Assembly (NCBI RefSeq): GCF_005405925.1
Contig: NZ_BJHV01000001.1
Span: 4,154,001 to 4,218,000, forward strand
Origin: Streptomyces antimycoticus
GTDB lineage: Bacteria; Actinomycetota; Actinomycetes; Streptomycetales; Streptomycetaceae
DNA length: 64,000 bases
Direction: 5' to 3'
Shown: piece by piece, positions 39,789-49,163 of the stretch
How positions within the stretch are numbered: the first letter of the stretch is position 1
Layout of the letters: every line of letters begins with the position of its first letter
The notes under the pieces: generated by a model
The model's input: only the letters and a program-made list of their open reading frames with translations
Told to the model about the DNA's origin: nothing
The model's database searches: none
Translations under genes and position numbers: made by a program

Positions 39789-40498
39789 GTGGGCTCCGCC
39801 GGGGGCTCCAGTTTGACGCCGACCCCGCGCAGCGTATGGAGATAGCGCGGCCGGGCGGCCGTCTCGCCCAACTTGCGGCGCAACCAGGACAGATGGACGT
39901 CTATCGTCTGGTCGTCCCCGTACGCCTGCCGCCAGACCTCGGCGAGGAGCTCCCGGCGCGGCACCACGACGCCGGGCCGCCCCGCGAGATAAGCGAGCAG
40001 ATCGAATTCCCGCCGGGTCAGATCGAGCGTCATCCCGTCCAACTGGGCCTGGCGGCGCAGCGGATCGACGGCCAGCCCACCGACCCGGAGCACCGCCGGG
40101 GGCGCCGCCGCACGGCCCGGCTCGCCCGCCCCGCCCGCGCGCACACGGCGCAGCACGGCGGTCATCCGGGCGGAGAGATGCGCCACGGAGAACGGCTTGA
40201 CCAGGTAGTCGTCGGCGCCGTCGTTGAGCAGCCGGACGATCTCGCCCTCGTCGTCACGGGCGGTGGCCACGATGACCGGCACATCGGTGATGCCGCGCAG
40301 CATCTTCAGTGCCTCCGCCCCGTCCAGATCGGGCAGGCCGAGGTCCAGAATGACGACGTCGAATCCGATCTGTGCCACCTCGCGCAACGCCTCCAGGGCG
40401 GTGCCGACGCTGCGCACGGTATGGGACGCCTCGGTCAACTGCCGTATGAGGGCTGAGCGTACGAACTGGTCGTCCTCGACGACGAGCACACTTGCCAT
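39785..40498 (-). CDS. OmpR-family response regulator
   Basis: 237 residues. Receiver domain: VLVVEDDQFVRSALIRQL, phosphoacceptor Asp in VVILDLGLPDLDG, and DDYLVKPFS with the conserved Lys. C-terminal winged helix: LTRREFDLLAYLAGRPGVVV, TIDVHLSWLRRKLGE. Its stop overlaps the start of the histidine kinase by 4 bases. Target genes are not evident; neighbours are a GH18 protein and a secreted hypothetical. Confidence 0.92.
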   Translation of the reverse strand: MASVLVVEDDQFVRSALIRQLTEASHTVRSVGTALEALREVAQIGFDVVILDLGLPDLDGAEALKMLRGITDVPVIVATARDDEGEIVRLLNDGADDYLVKPFSVAHLSARMTAVLRRVRAGGAGEPGRAAAPPAVLRVGGLAVDPLRRQAQLDGMTLDLTRREFDLLAYLAGRPGVVVPRRELLAEVWRQAYGDDQTIDVHLSWLRRKLGETAARPRYLHTLRGVGVKLEPPAEPT

Positions 40499-40531
40499 GA
40501 GCGGCACCGTACGCCATTCGGGTGAGGCAAG

Positions 40532-41116
40532 ATGGGGAAGATGCGAAGAGGTCTGGTCCAATGTCTGGCGTGGGTCCTCGCGACCGGCGCCGCGGTCACG
40601 CTGTCGTGGTACGGCGTGCGGACCGTCCTGACCGGAACGGCCTACGATCCGCCGCGCGCACTGCCGATCGCGGACGGCTCCCGTTCGGCGAACGGGACTT
40701 GGTCCTCCTCGACGCACCGACCCAAACCGCCGTCGCCCTCGGCGACTTCACCCTCTTCGTCGTCCTCGCCTTCACGCCCGGGGGCGGACGCGGGCGGCGA
40801 TGGGGGTAGGGACAAGGGGTCCGGTTCGGCCGGGCGCAGCCGGAAGCCGACGCAGGCGCCGCCGCAACAGGAAACGGCGCGGCCGGAGGAGAGCGGAGAG
40901 GTGCGCAGCTATCCGGCCAAGGGCGGCCGGGCGGTCTTCGACATCCGGGCGGCGTCGGCGGATCTGGTCTCGGCGACACCGGACGGCGGATGGCAGATGC
41001 AGGTGTGGAAGCAGACCGAGTGGATCCGGGTGGACTTCGTCTCCGGGGCCGACACCACCACGATCTTCTGCACCTGGCATGACGGCCCGCCGCAGGTCCG
41101 TATCGACGAACACTAG
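40532..41116 (+). CDS. membrane-anchored secreted hypothetical protein
   Basis: 194 residues. MRRGLVQCLAWVLATGAAVT is a signal anchor; a Ser/Pro/Gly linker of about 80 residues follows (SSSSPSRPG), then a small folded domain (GGRAVFDIRAASADLVSATP, WQMQVWKQTEWIRVDF, TTIFCTWHDGPPQVRID). Unknown function, of a type common in Streptomyces. The ATG at 40532 (GTGAGG upstream) is preferred over 40541. Divergent from the response regulator by 33 bases, so the two share a promoter region. Confidence 0.7.
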   Translation: MGKMRRGLVQCLAWVLATGAAVTLSWYGVRTVLTGTAYDPPRALPIADGSRSANGTWSSSTHRPKPPSPSATSPSSSSSPSRPGADAGGDGGRDKGSGSAGRSRKPTQAPPQQETARPEESGEVRSYPAKGGRAVFDIRAASADLVSATPDGGWQMQVWKQTEWIRVDFVSGADTTTIFCTWHDGPPQVRIDEH

Positions 41117-41169
41117 CGGCGGGCCGGCCGGCTGCCGGTCCGCTCGGGCCGGCTGCCGGTCCGCTCCGC

Positions 41170-42060
41170 TCAGGTGAAGACGGCGGGCGGCGGGGCCGGC
41201 GAGGGGGCGGCGGTCGCGTCGGTGACCGGGGCCGCGCCACCGGTGAAGTCCGCGAGGACGCGCCCGTGTTCGACCCGGGCGGGGTGTGGATCACCGGCGG
41301 CCCGGCGGGTGAGCTCGGCCAGCGGCAGGTCGCGGTCGGCGGCCAGCAGCACGGCGTTCCCGAAGCGGCGGCCGCGCAGCAGGGCGGGGTCGGCGGTCAG
41401 ACACACCTCGGCGAATGCGGCGCGGGCGGTGGCGATCTGGGCCTTCAGATGGGCCAGCGGCGGACCGTCGGCGAGATTCGCGGCGTACCACCCGTCCGGG
41501 CGCAGGGCACGCCGCACCTCGGCGAGGAACTCCACACTGGTGAGATGGGCGGGCGTACGGGCCCCGCTGAAGACATCCGCGACGATCAGATCCGCCCAGC
41601 CGTCGGGCACCTTGGCGAGCCCGGCCCGGGCATCCGCGCCGCGCACCCGTATCCGGTCACCGGGGTCCAGGGGGAGCTCACTGCGGACGAACTGGACGAG
41701 CGGAGCGTCGATCTCGATGATCTGCTGGGTGGAGCGGGGGCGGGTCGCCGCGACGTAGCGCGCGAGCGTGAAGGCGCCGCCGCCCAGATGGACCACGTGC
41801 AGCGGGCGGCCGGGAGGGGCGACGAGATCGGCGAGATGGCCGAATCTGCGCTGGTACTCGAAATCGAGATACGCGGGATCGTCGAGATCGACATGCGACT
41901 GCGGCTTGCCGTCGAGCAGCAGCGTCCAGCCGCGCGGCCGGTCCCGGTCCGGCACGAGCTCGGCGAGCCCCCCGTCGACGGATGCGGTGACCGGCTCGGG
42001 GCTGCGCCCTCGCGCCGCTCCGCGCCCGCGCGCGGCTCGCTTGTTCGTGCCTTTCGCCAT
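41170..42060 (-). CDS. spermidine synthase-like methyltransferase-fold protein
   Basis: 296 residues. HVVHLGGGAFTLARYVAATR is the glycine-rich nucleotide loop, QQIIEIDAPLVQFVRS the acidic end of strand 2, and DRIRVRGADARAGLAKVPDG then DLIVADVFSGARTPAHL the following strands. This is the spermidine synthase/fused-MFS-SpeE-like fold; polyamine activity cannot be inferred because family members in actinobacteria are functionally uncharacterised. The N-terminus is a basic 20-residue extension; the C-terminus is an Ala/Pro tail. ATG 42060 has GGGACAC upstream. Confidence 0.75.
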   Translation of the reverse strand: MAKGTNKRAARGRGAARGRSPEPVTASVDGGLAELVPDRDRPRGWTLLLDGKPQSHVDLDDPAYLDFEYQRRFGHLADLVAPPGRPLHVVHLGGGAFTLARYVAATRPRSTQQIIEIDAPLVQFVRSELPLDPGDRIRVRGADARAGLAKVPDGWADLIVADVFSGARTPAHLTSVEFLAEVRRALRPDGWYAANLADGPPLAHLKAQIATARAAFAEVCLTADPALLRGRRFGNAVLLAADRDLPLAELTRRAAGDPHPARVEHGRVLADFTGGAAPVTDATAAPSPAPPPAVFT

Positions 42061-42127
42061 GTGTCCCAGTATGCGGCGGACCACTGACAGCCGGTCGCCG
42101 GCAGGGAGGGGCGGATGGTCACCGCCT

Positions 42128-42199
42128 CACTGGCAGCGGTCACCCGGGTCTGGGTTCACTGGCAGCGGTCACCCGGGTCTGGGTTCACTGGCAGCGGTC
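42128..42199. repeat. 29-bp tandem repeat, 2.5 copies
   Basis: Copies start at 42128, 42157 and 42186 with CACTGGCAGCGGTC; the first two are complete and identical over 29 bases, the third is partial. The third copy contains the stop codon and last codons of the gene at 42185-42730, so the array looks like duplication of that gene's 3' end. Confidence 0.85.
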
Positions 42200-42730
42200 G
42201 ACGGCCTCGATCGTGCGGGCCGCCTCGCCGAGGGCCGCCCGGAGCTCGGCCGGGTCGGTGGCGATCGTGTACGCCGCGTCGGGCGGCACCAGCCAGCCGG
42301 TGCCGATGCCGGGCGGCGCGTCGTCCCCGGCCGCTGCGGATTCGCTGTCGCCGGCTTCGGTGTCTCCGTAGGCGGCGTCTCCGGACGGGATGTCCCCGGC
42401 TCGGGTCTCCGCGGATGGGGTGTCTCCGGCTTCGGCGGGTGCGCCGGTGCCGGAGCCGATATTTATCCGGATTCCACGCCCGGATGTCTGGGTGCACGCC
42501 GAGCCCGGCAGATCCCAGCCGTCCGCCGTTCCGGGCGGTACCAGGAAGCCGAGGGTGTCGCAGGCGTTGTCATGCAGGACGGGACCGAGGCCGTCGCACG
42601 CACGGCGCAGGATGTCCACCGCCTCCAGCCCCTGGCGGGCGGGCACGGTGACGAGATCGCAGTCCTGGCGCTGGGGGTGCTGGGCAGTAGTCCGCGAGCG
42701 GCTGATGTCCACTCCGGCCTCCCTCTTCAT
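42185..42730 (-). CDS. hypothetical protein with repetitive acidic linker
   Basis: 181 residues, no recognised family. The first half (VPARQGLEAVDILRRACDGL, VLHDNACDTLGFLVPPGTAD) and the end (GWLVPPDAAYTIATDPAELR) look folded; both halves share a VPPG/VPPD element. Between is an imperfect repeat rich in AGD/SGD (GDTPSAETRAGDIPSGDAAY). Start at MKREAGVDIS (42730) has GAGGTG upstream; an upstream ATG (42745) is weaker. It is divergent from the TPR regulator, an arrangement seen where a small partner is controlled by such regulators, but this is only positional inference. Confidence 0.65.
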   Translation of the reverse strand: MKREAGVDISRSRTTAQHPQRQDCDLVTVPARQGLEAVDILRRACDGLGPVLHDNACDTLGFLVPPGTADGWDLPGSACTQTSGRGIRINIGSGTGAPAEAGDTPSAETRAGDIPSGDAAYGDTEAGDSESAAAGDDAPPGIGTGWLVPPDAAYTIATDPAELRAALGEAARTIEAVDRCQ

Positions 42731-42917
42731 CGGGTCGCACCTCATTCAACGCGCGGCGGTGTCAACGGCTACGGCCGAATGCCGCCGTAAAGGATGGCAG
42801 TTCATGGCAGATCATGGGCGATATGTAATGTTTGCCGGAAACCTCCGAGTGTCGGAGATCGCGCAGCCGGTACGGTTCTCCCCCGCCCACCTGGCCTCAC
42901 CAAGGGAGAGGCACAGC

Positions 42918-44348
42918 ATGACGCCGCTTCCGGAGCCCTCGCCTCCCCGGCCGAACAACGCGTTCCGCCGACTGCGCGGACAGCTCTCGCCCGCCGAGTT
43001 CGCGGCGTCCGTGCGCCGCGCGGCCCTCGAGATCGGCGAGCAGGTCTCCTGCGACGCCCGCTATATCGGCCGTGTCGAGTCGGGAGCGATCCGCTGCCCC
43101 AACTACGCGTACGAGCGGGTCTTCCGCCATATGTTCCCCGGCCGCACCCTTACGGATCTCGGCTTCGCCTCCCGTGAGTCGGTGCGCGGCCACCAGGCCC
43201 GCGGCCCGGCGGGCCCTCCCGTACCCGTACCCCTGTCGGTACCTGTATCCGTCCCCGGCCCGCGCCCCGGACCTCCCGAGCCCCAGGGCAAGGGGACCGT
43301 CGACATCTTCGAGGAGAGCGAACTGCTACGGCGCTCGTTCATGGCCGGTGGGGCGGCGGCGGCCGCCGTCGCCGCCGCGCCCCGGGCCGGAACGCCGCCC
43401 CGGCGGGCGGGACGGCGGGTGGGGGAGGCCGAGGCCGCCGCCGTGGAGGAGGCCGTACGGCGGATCCGGTTACTGGACGACCGGCACGGCGCCGATCCCC
43501 TCTATGCGCACACCGCCAAGCCGCTGAGCGCCGCCTACGCGCTGCTCGACGCGGGCGGCTACAGCCGCTCGATCGCCGAGCGGCTCTTCGCGGGCGCCGG
43601 TGAACTGGCCATCTCGGTGGGCTGGCTGGCCCATGACTCCGGGCGGCTGTCCGACGCGCGGTCCCACTACGCCGAGGCCCTGGCCACCGCGCGGGTCTCC
43701 GGCGACGCCGCGCTGGAGACACACGCGTTCTGCAACACCGCCTTCCTCGCCCGCGACGCCGGCCGCCCCCGCGAGGCCGTACGGGCGGCTCAGGCGGCCC
43801 AGCGGGTCGCCGAGCGGCTCGCCTCGCCGCGGCTGATGTCGCTGCTCGCGCTCCGCGAGGCCGGGGGCCTCGCCTGGCTGCCCGACCGGGGCGGCTGTGA
43901 GCGGGCGCTGCTGCGTGCCCGGACGCAGTTCGGGCGCGGGCCCTGCGACGCCGACCCCGAGTGGATGAGCTTCTTCGGGGAGGCCGAACTGGAGGGGCTG
44001 GAGGCGCAGTGCTGGTCGGCGCTGGGCGACTGGAAGCGCGCCGTGGAGCACGCCCGGCGCGCGGTCGCCCTCCAGAACCCGCACTTCACGCGCAATATCG
44101 CGCTGTTCACCACGGAGTTGGCGAGCGATCTGGTGGCCGGGGGCGCGCCGGACGCGGCCGCCGCCGCGGCCGGCCGGGCCCTGGGCCTGCTGGACCAGGT
44201 GAAGTCGTCGCGGATCCGCCGGATGCTCGACGACACGGCCCGGATACTGCGTCCTTACGGTCGCGATGAGGCGGTCGCGGACTTCCTCGACCGCCATGCG
44301 GCGGCCGTCACCCGCCCTGAGGCGGCCGGCCGCGCCTGCCCGGTCTGA
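42918..44348 (+). CDS. NsdA-like regulator with N-terminal HTH and TPR repeats
   Basis: 476 residues. N-terminal DNA-binding-like region (LSPAEFAASVRRAALEIGEQ, DARYIGRVESGAIRCPNYAY), a Pro/Val linker with VPVPLSVPVSV, then a segment FMAGGAAAAAVAAAPRAGTP resembling a Tat-like signal remnant common to this family, and TPR-type helices to the end (SRSIAERLFAGAGELAISVG, ARSHYAEALATARVSGDAAL). The layout matches NsdA, a streptomycete repressor of sporulation and antibiotics, but this is a paralogue. GGGAGAGG precedes the ATG by 7 bases. Confidence 0.78.
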   Translation: MTPLPEPSPPRPNNAFRRLRGQLSPAEFAASVRRAALEIGEQVSCDARYIGRVESGAIRCPNYAYERVFRHMFPGRTLTDLGFASRESVRGHQARGPAGPPVPVPLSVPVSVPGPRPGPPEPQGKGTVDIFEESELLRRSFMAGGAAAAAVAAAPRAGTPPRRAGRRVGEAEAAAVEEAVRRIRLLDDRHGADPLYAHTAKPLSAAYALLDAGGYSRSIAERLFAGAGELAISVGWLAHDSGRLSDARSHYAEALATARVSGDAALETHAFCNTAFLARDAGRPREAVRAAQAAQRVAERLASPRLMSLLALREAGGLAWLPDRGGCERALLRARTQFGRGPCDADPEWMSFFGEAELEGLEAQCWSALGDWKRAVEHARRAVALQNPHFTRNIALFTTELASDLVAGGAPDAAAAAAGRALGLLDQVKSSRIRRMLDDTARILRPYGRDEAVADFLDRHAAAVTRPEAAGRACPV

Positions 44349-44362
44349 CGCCGGTTCGGCTC

Positions 44363-44956
44363 TCAGTCGAGATGGCCGGTGTCGTTCCAGCGCTCGATGG
44401 CGGGTTCGCCGTAGGCCCAGCCGAGCACCGACAGGGACGTCGGATCGAGCCGGATCCGGGCGGCGAAGGAGGCGTCATGGCCGAGCCAACGGGCGCCCAG
44501 CGTCCGCAGGATGTGGCCGTGGGCGAAGACCAGCACATCGCGGTCGGCCGAGCGCGCCCACTCCACGACCTCGTCGGCCCGCGCCGCGATCGAGGCGATC
44601 GACTCGCCCTCGGGCACCCCGTCGCGCCAGATGAGCCAGTCGGGCCGGGTGGCCTTGATCTCGGTGGGGGTCATCCCCTCGTACGCGCCGTAGTCCCACT
44701 CCAGGAGCGCGTCCCACTCCTGCGCCCGGTCGCCGAAGCCCGCCAGCCCGCAGGTCTCCTTCGCCCGGGACAGCGGGCTGGTGCGCACCTCGGCGTCCGG
44801 AAGGCCAGACCAGGGGCCGTGGTGCAGCCGCCCGCCGAGCAGCTTGGCGCCGCGCCGCCCCTCGTCGAGCAGCGGGATGTCCGTACGGCCGGTGTGCTTC
44901 CCGGAAAGCGACCACCGCGTCTGTCCGTGCCGGGCCAGGAGGATGCGTGGGGGCAT
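44363..44956 (-). CDS. histidine phosphatase family protein (phosphoglycerate mutase-like)
   Basis: 197 residues. The catalytic [20 protein letters not shown] gives the phospho-His in RHG, with [33 protein letters not shown] and [19 protein letters not shown] (second His). This is the short acid/SixA-GpmB-type phosphatase; many are broad phosphatases rather than mutases, so the substrate is open. It is tail-to-tail with the NsdA-like gene, 14 bases apart, and divergent from the PAP2 gene by 310 bases of non-coding sequence in which I see no further gene. Confidence 0.88.
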   Translation of the reverse strand: MPPRILLARHGQTRWSLSGKHTGRTDIPLLDEGRRGAKLLGGRLHHGPWSGLPDAEVRTSPLSRAKETCGLAGFGDRAQEWDALLEWDYGAYEGMTPTEIKATRPDWLIWRDGVPEGESIASIAARADEVVEWARSADRDVLVFAHGHILRTLGARWLGHDASFAARIRLDPTSLSVLGWAYGEPAIERWNDTGHLD

Positions 44957-45266
44957 GCGTACTGCCTTCTTTCACCGGTTTCGCACCGCTGCGCCGCCGT
45001 GCGCCATTACACGCCGCTGCCTGCGGTTTCATGCACTCTTCGGGACCGGCACATGGCCGATCGCCATCCCTCCATCATCGCGCATGTGATCGGCAGGCAA
45101 CCTCCGGGCCACTCGTGGCGTCTTCCTGTCTGCGCGCGGGTCCGCCAGGGGGGTTCCGACAGTGGGCGCCGCTCGCGGACGGGGGCGGTGCGTTGGTCGC
45201 TTCGCCTGCACCGTACGGTTGACCGCGCGCCTTCTTGTGGCCGCCCGAACTTTGGAGAGCGTCCGA

Positions 45267-46298
45267 ATGCCCCATACGGTGCCCCGTGCCGGAGCAGCAC
45301 AGGGCAGTCGGCCCCGTTGGTGGACCGAACTGCCGCTCATAGCGGTGGTGTACGCCGCCTACTCGGCCGGTCGGCTGCTGGCCCGCGGCGACGTGTCCAC
45401 CGCCGTCGATCACGGTCTGGCGATCCTCCATTTCGAACAGCGTCTGAACATCGACTTCGAGTCGCCGCTGAACGATTTGTTCACGGCCCACGCGGTGATA
45501 GGCATACCGGCGGACTTCGCCTACGCCTCGCTGCACTACGTCCTGACCCCCGCGATCCTGCTGTGGATGTGGAAGCGCCGTAAGGCGTCGGACTACCGCT
45601 TTCTGCGCACCTGGCTGCTGGTCTCCACGATCATCGGGCTCATCGGCTTCACGCTGCTGCCGACCTGCCCGCCGCGGCTTCTGGAGGCGGGCCACGGCTT
45701 CGTCGACACCATGGCGCAGTACCGCTCGTACGGCTGGTGGGGCGGGGACGCCAGCGCACCGCGCGGACTGGGCGGGCTGACCAATCAGTACGCGGCGATG
45801 CCCAGCCTCCACGTGGGATGGGCGCTGTGGTGCGGGATCGCCCTGTGGCGGCACGGACGCTCGACCTGGGCCAAGATCGGCGCGGTCGGCTATCCGCTGG
45901 CGATCACGCTCGTGGTGATGGGCACCGCCAACCACTACTTCCTGGACGCGGTCGCCGGCGCCGCCGTCATGGCGCTCGGGTCGCTGCTGACGGGGCCCGC
46001 GCTACGGCTCACGGAGTCGCTGCGCAGCCGCCTGCGTCCGGCCCGCGAGACCGTCACCGCCTCCCGAAACGCGGGTGTGCCCGCGAATGTCGGTGACAAG
46101 TGCGAGACTTCGGCGCGTGAACGGGAACGGATCCCCCGACAGCAGGGCAGGGGCGCGGACAGGCAACGCACCGACGGTGCCGCGGACGACGGCGGCCGGG
46201 GAGCCGGTGCCGGTGCCAGTGCCGGAGGCGGCCGGGGAGCCACTGCGGGCGGCTCGGCCCCCGCGGCAGATGACGAGGCTGCGGCAGCGGCTCGCTGA
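45267..46298 (+). CDS. PAP2-superfamily membrane phosphatase
   Basis: 343 residues, about six membrane helices (ELPLIAVVYAAYSAGRLLAR, WLLVSTIIGLIGFTLLPTCP, YPLAITLVVMGTANHYFLDA). PAP2 motifs: PPRLLEAG, AAMPSLHVGWALW (PSLH, catalytic His) and TANHYFLDAVAGA (second His/Asp). It belongs to the PAP2_3 / inositol-phosphorylceramide-synthase-like subgroup of actinobacteria; role in phospholipid or lipid-linked-sugar turnover is inferred. The last 60 residues are low-complexity Ala/Gly/Arg and overlap the next gene in another frame. ATG 45267 has GGAGAG upstream. Confidence 0.85.
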   Translation: MPHTVPRAGAAQGSRPRWWTELPLIAVVYAAYSAGRLLARGDVSTAVDHGLAILHFEQRLNIDFESPLNDLFTAHAVIGIPADFAYASLHYVLTPAILLWMWKRRKASDYRFLRTWLLVSTIIGLIGFTLLPTCPPRLLEAGHGFVDTMAQYRSYGWWGGDASAPRGLGGLTNQYAAMPSLHVGWALWCGIALWRHGRSTWAKIGAVGYPLAITLVVMGTANHYFLDAVAGAAVMALGSLLTGPALRLTESLRSRLRPARETVTASRNAGVPANVGDKCETSARERERIPRQQGRGADRQRTDGAADDGGRGAGAGASAGGGRGATAGGSAPAADDEAAAAAR

Positions 46299-47493
46299 GC
46301 TGCGCGGCCCGGCCACCGTTCCCCATCCGATGGACGCCCGCGCGCTGGCGGCGCTGGCCGCCAACCCGGGCTGCCGCCGCCGAGCGCTGCTGGACGGGGC
46401 CGGGGTCGACAAGGGCGCGCTGGCGTCGGCGCTGGGGGCTCCCGCGAACTTCGGGCAGTCGCAGTTCGCGCATCAGCGCGGCAACTCCTTCGAGGCCCGG
46501 GTCAAGGCGGACGGCGGCGCTGATCTGGTGCGGCTGCTGCACGAGCGGCTGCGTGACGGCTCGGAGGCGCCCGGTCACGGCGCCGTCGCGACCCCCGATC
46601 TGACCGCGCCCGGCCCGCAGGGCCGCACGGCCCGTACGGCGCTCGCGCTGCGCGAGGCCACGGAGGCGGGGCGCTGGGCGCTGCTGGACCATCCGATGGT
46701 GAGCCTGGACGTCGCGGGCTCGCCCGCCTTCCTGGAGCCGGACGCGGTCGTGGTCCACCCCGACGGGTCGTGGACGGTCGTGGAGATCAAGTCCTTCCCC
46801 ATGGTGGACGGCTCCGCCGACCCGGCCAAGGTCGGCGCGGCCGCCCGTCAGTCCGCGGTCTACACCCTGGCGCTGGAGCGGGTGGCGTCGATGATCGGCC
46901 GGCCGCCCGAGGACGGGGACGACACGGCGGCGCGGGAGGGCTCGGTGCCCCCGGCGGAGGCCGCTTCCGTGCGGGCCCGGGTGCGCCATCATGTGCTGCT
47001 CGTCTGCCCCAAAAACTTCTCCAACCTGCCGACCGCCGAAATGGTCGATGTGCGCAAGCAGCTCGCGGTCACCCGTCGGCAGCTCGACCGGCTGACCCGG
47101 ATCGAGGACATCGCCGCCGCCCTCCCCGAGGGCACCACCTTCGACCTCCGGCTTACCGACGACGGCCGGACCCCGACCCGGCCGGTCGAGGAGCTGACGG
47201 CCGCCGTCGAGGCGGTGGACGCGGCGTACGCCCCGGAGTGCCTGTCCACGTGTGAGCTGGCCGCCCACTGCCGGACGCGGTCCCGCGCGGCGGGCCGGGT
47301 CGAGGCGCTGGGCCGTGGCGTCCGGGGCGAGCTGGGCGGGCTCACCACCATGGACGCCGTCCTTACGGCCGCCATGGAACGTCCCGCCGACGACACCCCC
47401 ACCGGCGACCCCACCGTGGACGCCCTGCGCCGCGCGGCGGCCCTGCGCGCCGAGGCGCTCGCGTCCCGGCCCGAGGCGGCGGCATGTCGCTGA
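46117..47493 (+). CDS. RecB/Cas4-type PD-(D/E)XK nuclease with Fe-S cysteines
   Basis: About 458 residues. The nuclease core reads AFLEPDAVVV then SWTVVEIKSFPMVD, the D...ExK active site of RecB-like nucleases. One Cys lies in an N-terminal NPGCRRRALL motif (codon 46372-46374), and three lie near the end as C-x3-C-x5-C (codons 47239, 47251, 47269), the spacing style of the 4Fe-4S cluster in Cas4, AddB, Dna2 and Exo5. Start is uncertain: GTG 46117 overlaps the PAP2 end by 182 bases, while ATG 46270 would overlap by 29. The stop overlaps the next gene by 10 bases. DNA end-processing is the likely role, inferred from motifs. Confidence 0.75.
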   Translation: MNGNGSPDSRAGARTGNAPTVPRTTAAGEPVPVPVPEAAGEPLRAARPPRQMTRLRQRLAELRGPATVPHPMDARALAALAANPGCRRRALLDGAGVDKGALASALGAPANFGQSQFAHQRGNSFEARVKADGGADLVRLLHERLRDGSEAPGHGAVATPDLTAPGPQGRTARTALALREATEAGRWALLDHPMVSLDVAGSPAFLEPDAVVVHPDGSWTVVEIKSFPMVDGSADPAKVGAAARQSAVYTLALERVASMIGRPPEDGDDTAAREGSVPPAEAASVRARVRHHVLLVCPKNFSNLPTAEMVDVRKQLAVTRRQLDRLTRIEDIAAALPEGTTFDLRLTDDGRTPTRPVEELTAAVEAVDAAYAPECLSTCELAAHCRTRSRAAGRVEALGRGVRGELGGLTTMDAVLTAAMERPADDTPTGDPTVDALRRAAALRAEALASRPEAAACR

Positions 47494-49163
47494 TCACCAC
47501 CCTGGCCCGGATGGAGGCGGTCCGGGAGGGGCGGGCCCAGCCCCTGACCACCGTGCGCCACCGCCATCTCTCGGAGCGCCCGCTGGCGTTCGTCCCGCTC
47601 ACCACCGCCGGTGAGGCGGGGGCGCCGCTCGGGGCGCTGGTGGGTACCGACCGGGACGCACCGCGACTGCTGATCGTGGCCCAGCCGCGCGACAGCGACC
47701 TGCGGTTCGCGTTCCTCGCCGCGCTCGCGGAGGAGATCCAGCCGTATCTGGACTCGTACGCGGACCAGGTCGAGCTGGAGGAGCGCAAGGAGACCGATCC
47801 GGAGACCGGTAAGAAGGTCCCGGTCCAGGTCGAGCTGTGCGAGGACGCGCCGCAGCTGCTGGTGCCCAGCGCCGCGGGCGTGGCGTTCGTCCGGCTGCTG
47901 GGCCGGTCGATGCGGTTCCGGCGGACCGCCGAGCAGGACCCGGAGACGCCCTTCCCGGCGCCCGCGCGCGTGCCGCTGCTCGGCCGCTGGCTGACCCACT
48001 ACGGGGAGCGGTCGCGGGTGCCCGGCTCATGTCTGCTGCTGTCGCTCACCGAGCTGCTGAGCCGTCACTGGGCGACCGGGCAGAGCAATCTGGAAGATCA
48101 GCACCTGGGCTCGCTGCTGGCCTGGATCGACCCCCCGGAGGGCCTGCCGGGGGCGGAGGCGGCGCTACGGGCGGAGTCGGAGCGGGACGAGAACGGCCAG
48201 CTGCGCTGCCCGCCCGCCGGCCCGGCCACCGACCCCGCCTTCGACAACAAGCTGCTGGCACCGGCGATGTCCCGCTACGACGCGGCGCGTGCCGAGACGT
48301 CCCAGGGCGTGGCCGGGGGCGAGGCGCGGCTGCGGCTCGCCGAGGCGCAGCTGCGCGGGCTGATCGAATCGCAGCTACGGCCCACCTGGGACGCGTTGTG
48401 GCGCGGGGTGGATCTGCTGCGCTCCCTCCCGGAGGGCGCGCGGGTGGCGGACCGCTGGAAGCGGGACCGCTGGTCCTACACCGGCCACCGGGACCGGGTC
48501 CGGGCCGGGGAGCCGCCGCAGCCCAAGCGGGACGACGCGGTGACGGCGGCGCAGAAGCTCGCCGCGCGCGAGACCGCGCAGGCCCAGCTCGACGCCCATG
48601 AGGCGCTGGACGATCCGCTGGTCATGGCGGGGCGGCGGCTGGCCGGTGAGGCGTTCGCGGGCGAGGTGATCGATGTGGAGATGGCCTGGTCGGACGCGAA
48701 GGTGCCACGCCCGCGCCCGCTGGTCACGGTCCGCACCGAGGACCGTCCGCATCTGGCCGAGCGGGTCAAGCTGCACCGGGTCATGGCCGACGGCAAGGCG
48801 CAGAGCGGGGAGTTCGCCGGTTTCGCGGACACCGACGAGGCTGGTGGAGCCGATGAGGCTCGTGGAGCCGATGAGCCCGACGGCCTCGACGGGGCGGACG
48901 CTTCGGGCTCTCCGGAGGACCCGGCCCGCGCGCTGGTGGTGCGGCTGACCGGCGGGATGGGCCGCGGCAAGCAGCCGGAGCCCGGCTCGGTGCCCGAGAA
49001 GGGCGACCGGGTGTGCTGGACGCTGTTCGAGCACGCCCCGCGCGGCGGCCCGGAGCTGCCCGACGCGGAGAGCACTCCGTGGACCCACGGCGGCCCGCCG
49101 GACGCCGCCGCGCCGGCCCAGGGCCCCGAGCCCGACCCGATGACCGAGGAGGACTATCTGTGA
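47484..49163 (+). CDS. conserved hypothetical middle gene of the nuclease-helicase set
   Basis: 559 residues with no domain I recognise. It has few features beyond helical stretches (ARETAQAQLDAHEALDDPLV) and a low-complexity acidic insert (DEAGGADEARGADEPDGLDG). The N-terminus MSLITTLARMEAVREGRAQP follows a GAGG site inside the upstream gene. It overlaps both neighbours (10 and 4 bases), so all three are translated as one unit and probably make a complex. It could be the scaffold or DNA-binding subunit joining nuclease to helicase; that is conjecture. Confidence 0.75.
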   Translation: MSLITTLARMEAVREGRAQPLTTVRHRHLSERPLAFVPLTTAGEAGAPLGALVGTDRDAPRLLIVAQPRDSDLRFAFLAALAEEIQPYLDSYADQVELEERKETDPETGKKVPVQVELCEDAPQLLVPSAAGVAFVRLLGRSMRFRRTAEQDPETPFPAPARVPLLGRWLTHYGERSRVPGSCLLLSLTELLSRHWATGQSNLEDQHLGSLLAWIDPPEGLPGAEAALRAESERDENGQLRCPPAGPATDPAFDNKLLAPAMSRYDAARAETSQGVAGGEARLRLAEAQLRGLIESQLRPTWDALWRGVDLLRSLPEGARVADRWKRDRWSYTGHRDRVRAGEPPQPKRDDAVTAAQKLAARETAQAQLDAHEALDDPLVMAGRRLAGEAFAGEVIDVEMAWSDAKVPRPRPLVTVRTEDRPHLAERVKLHRVMADGKAQSGEFAGFADTDEAGGADEARGADEPDGLDGADASGSPEDPARALVVRLTGGMGRGKQPEPGSVPEKGDRVCWTLFEHAPRGGPELPDAESTPWTHGGPPDAAAPAQGPEPDPMTEEDYL

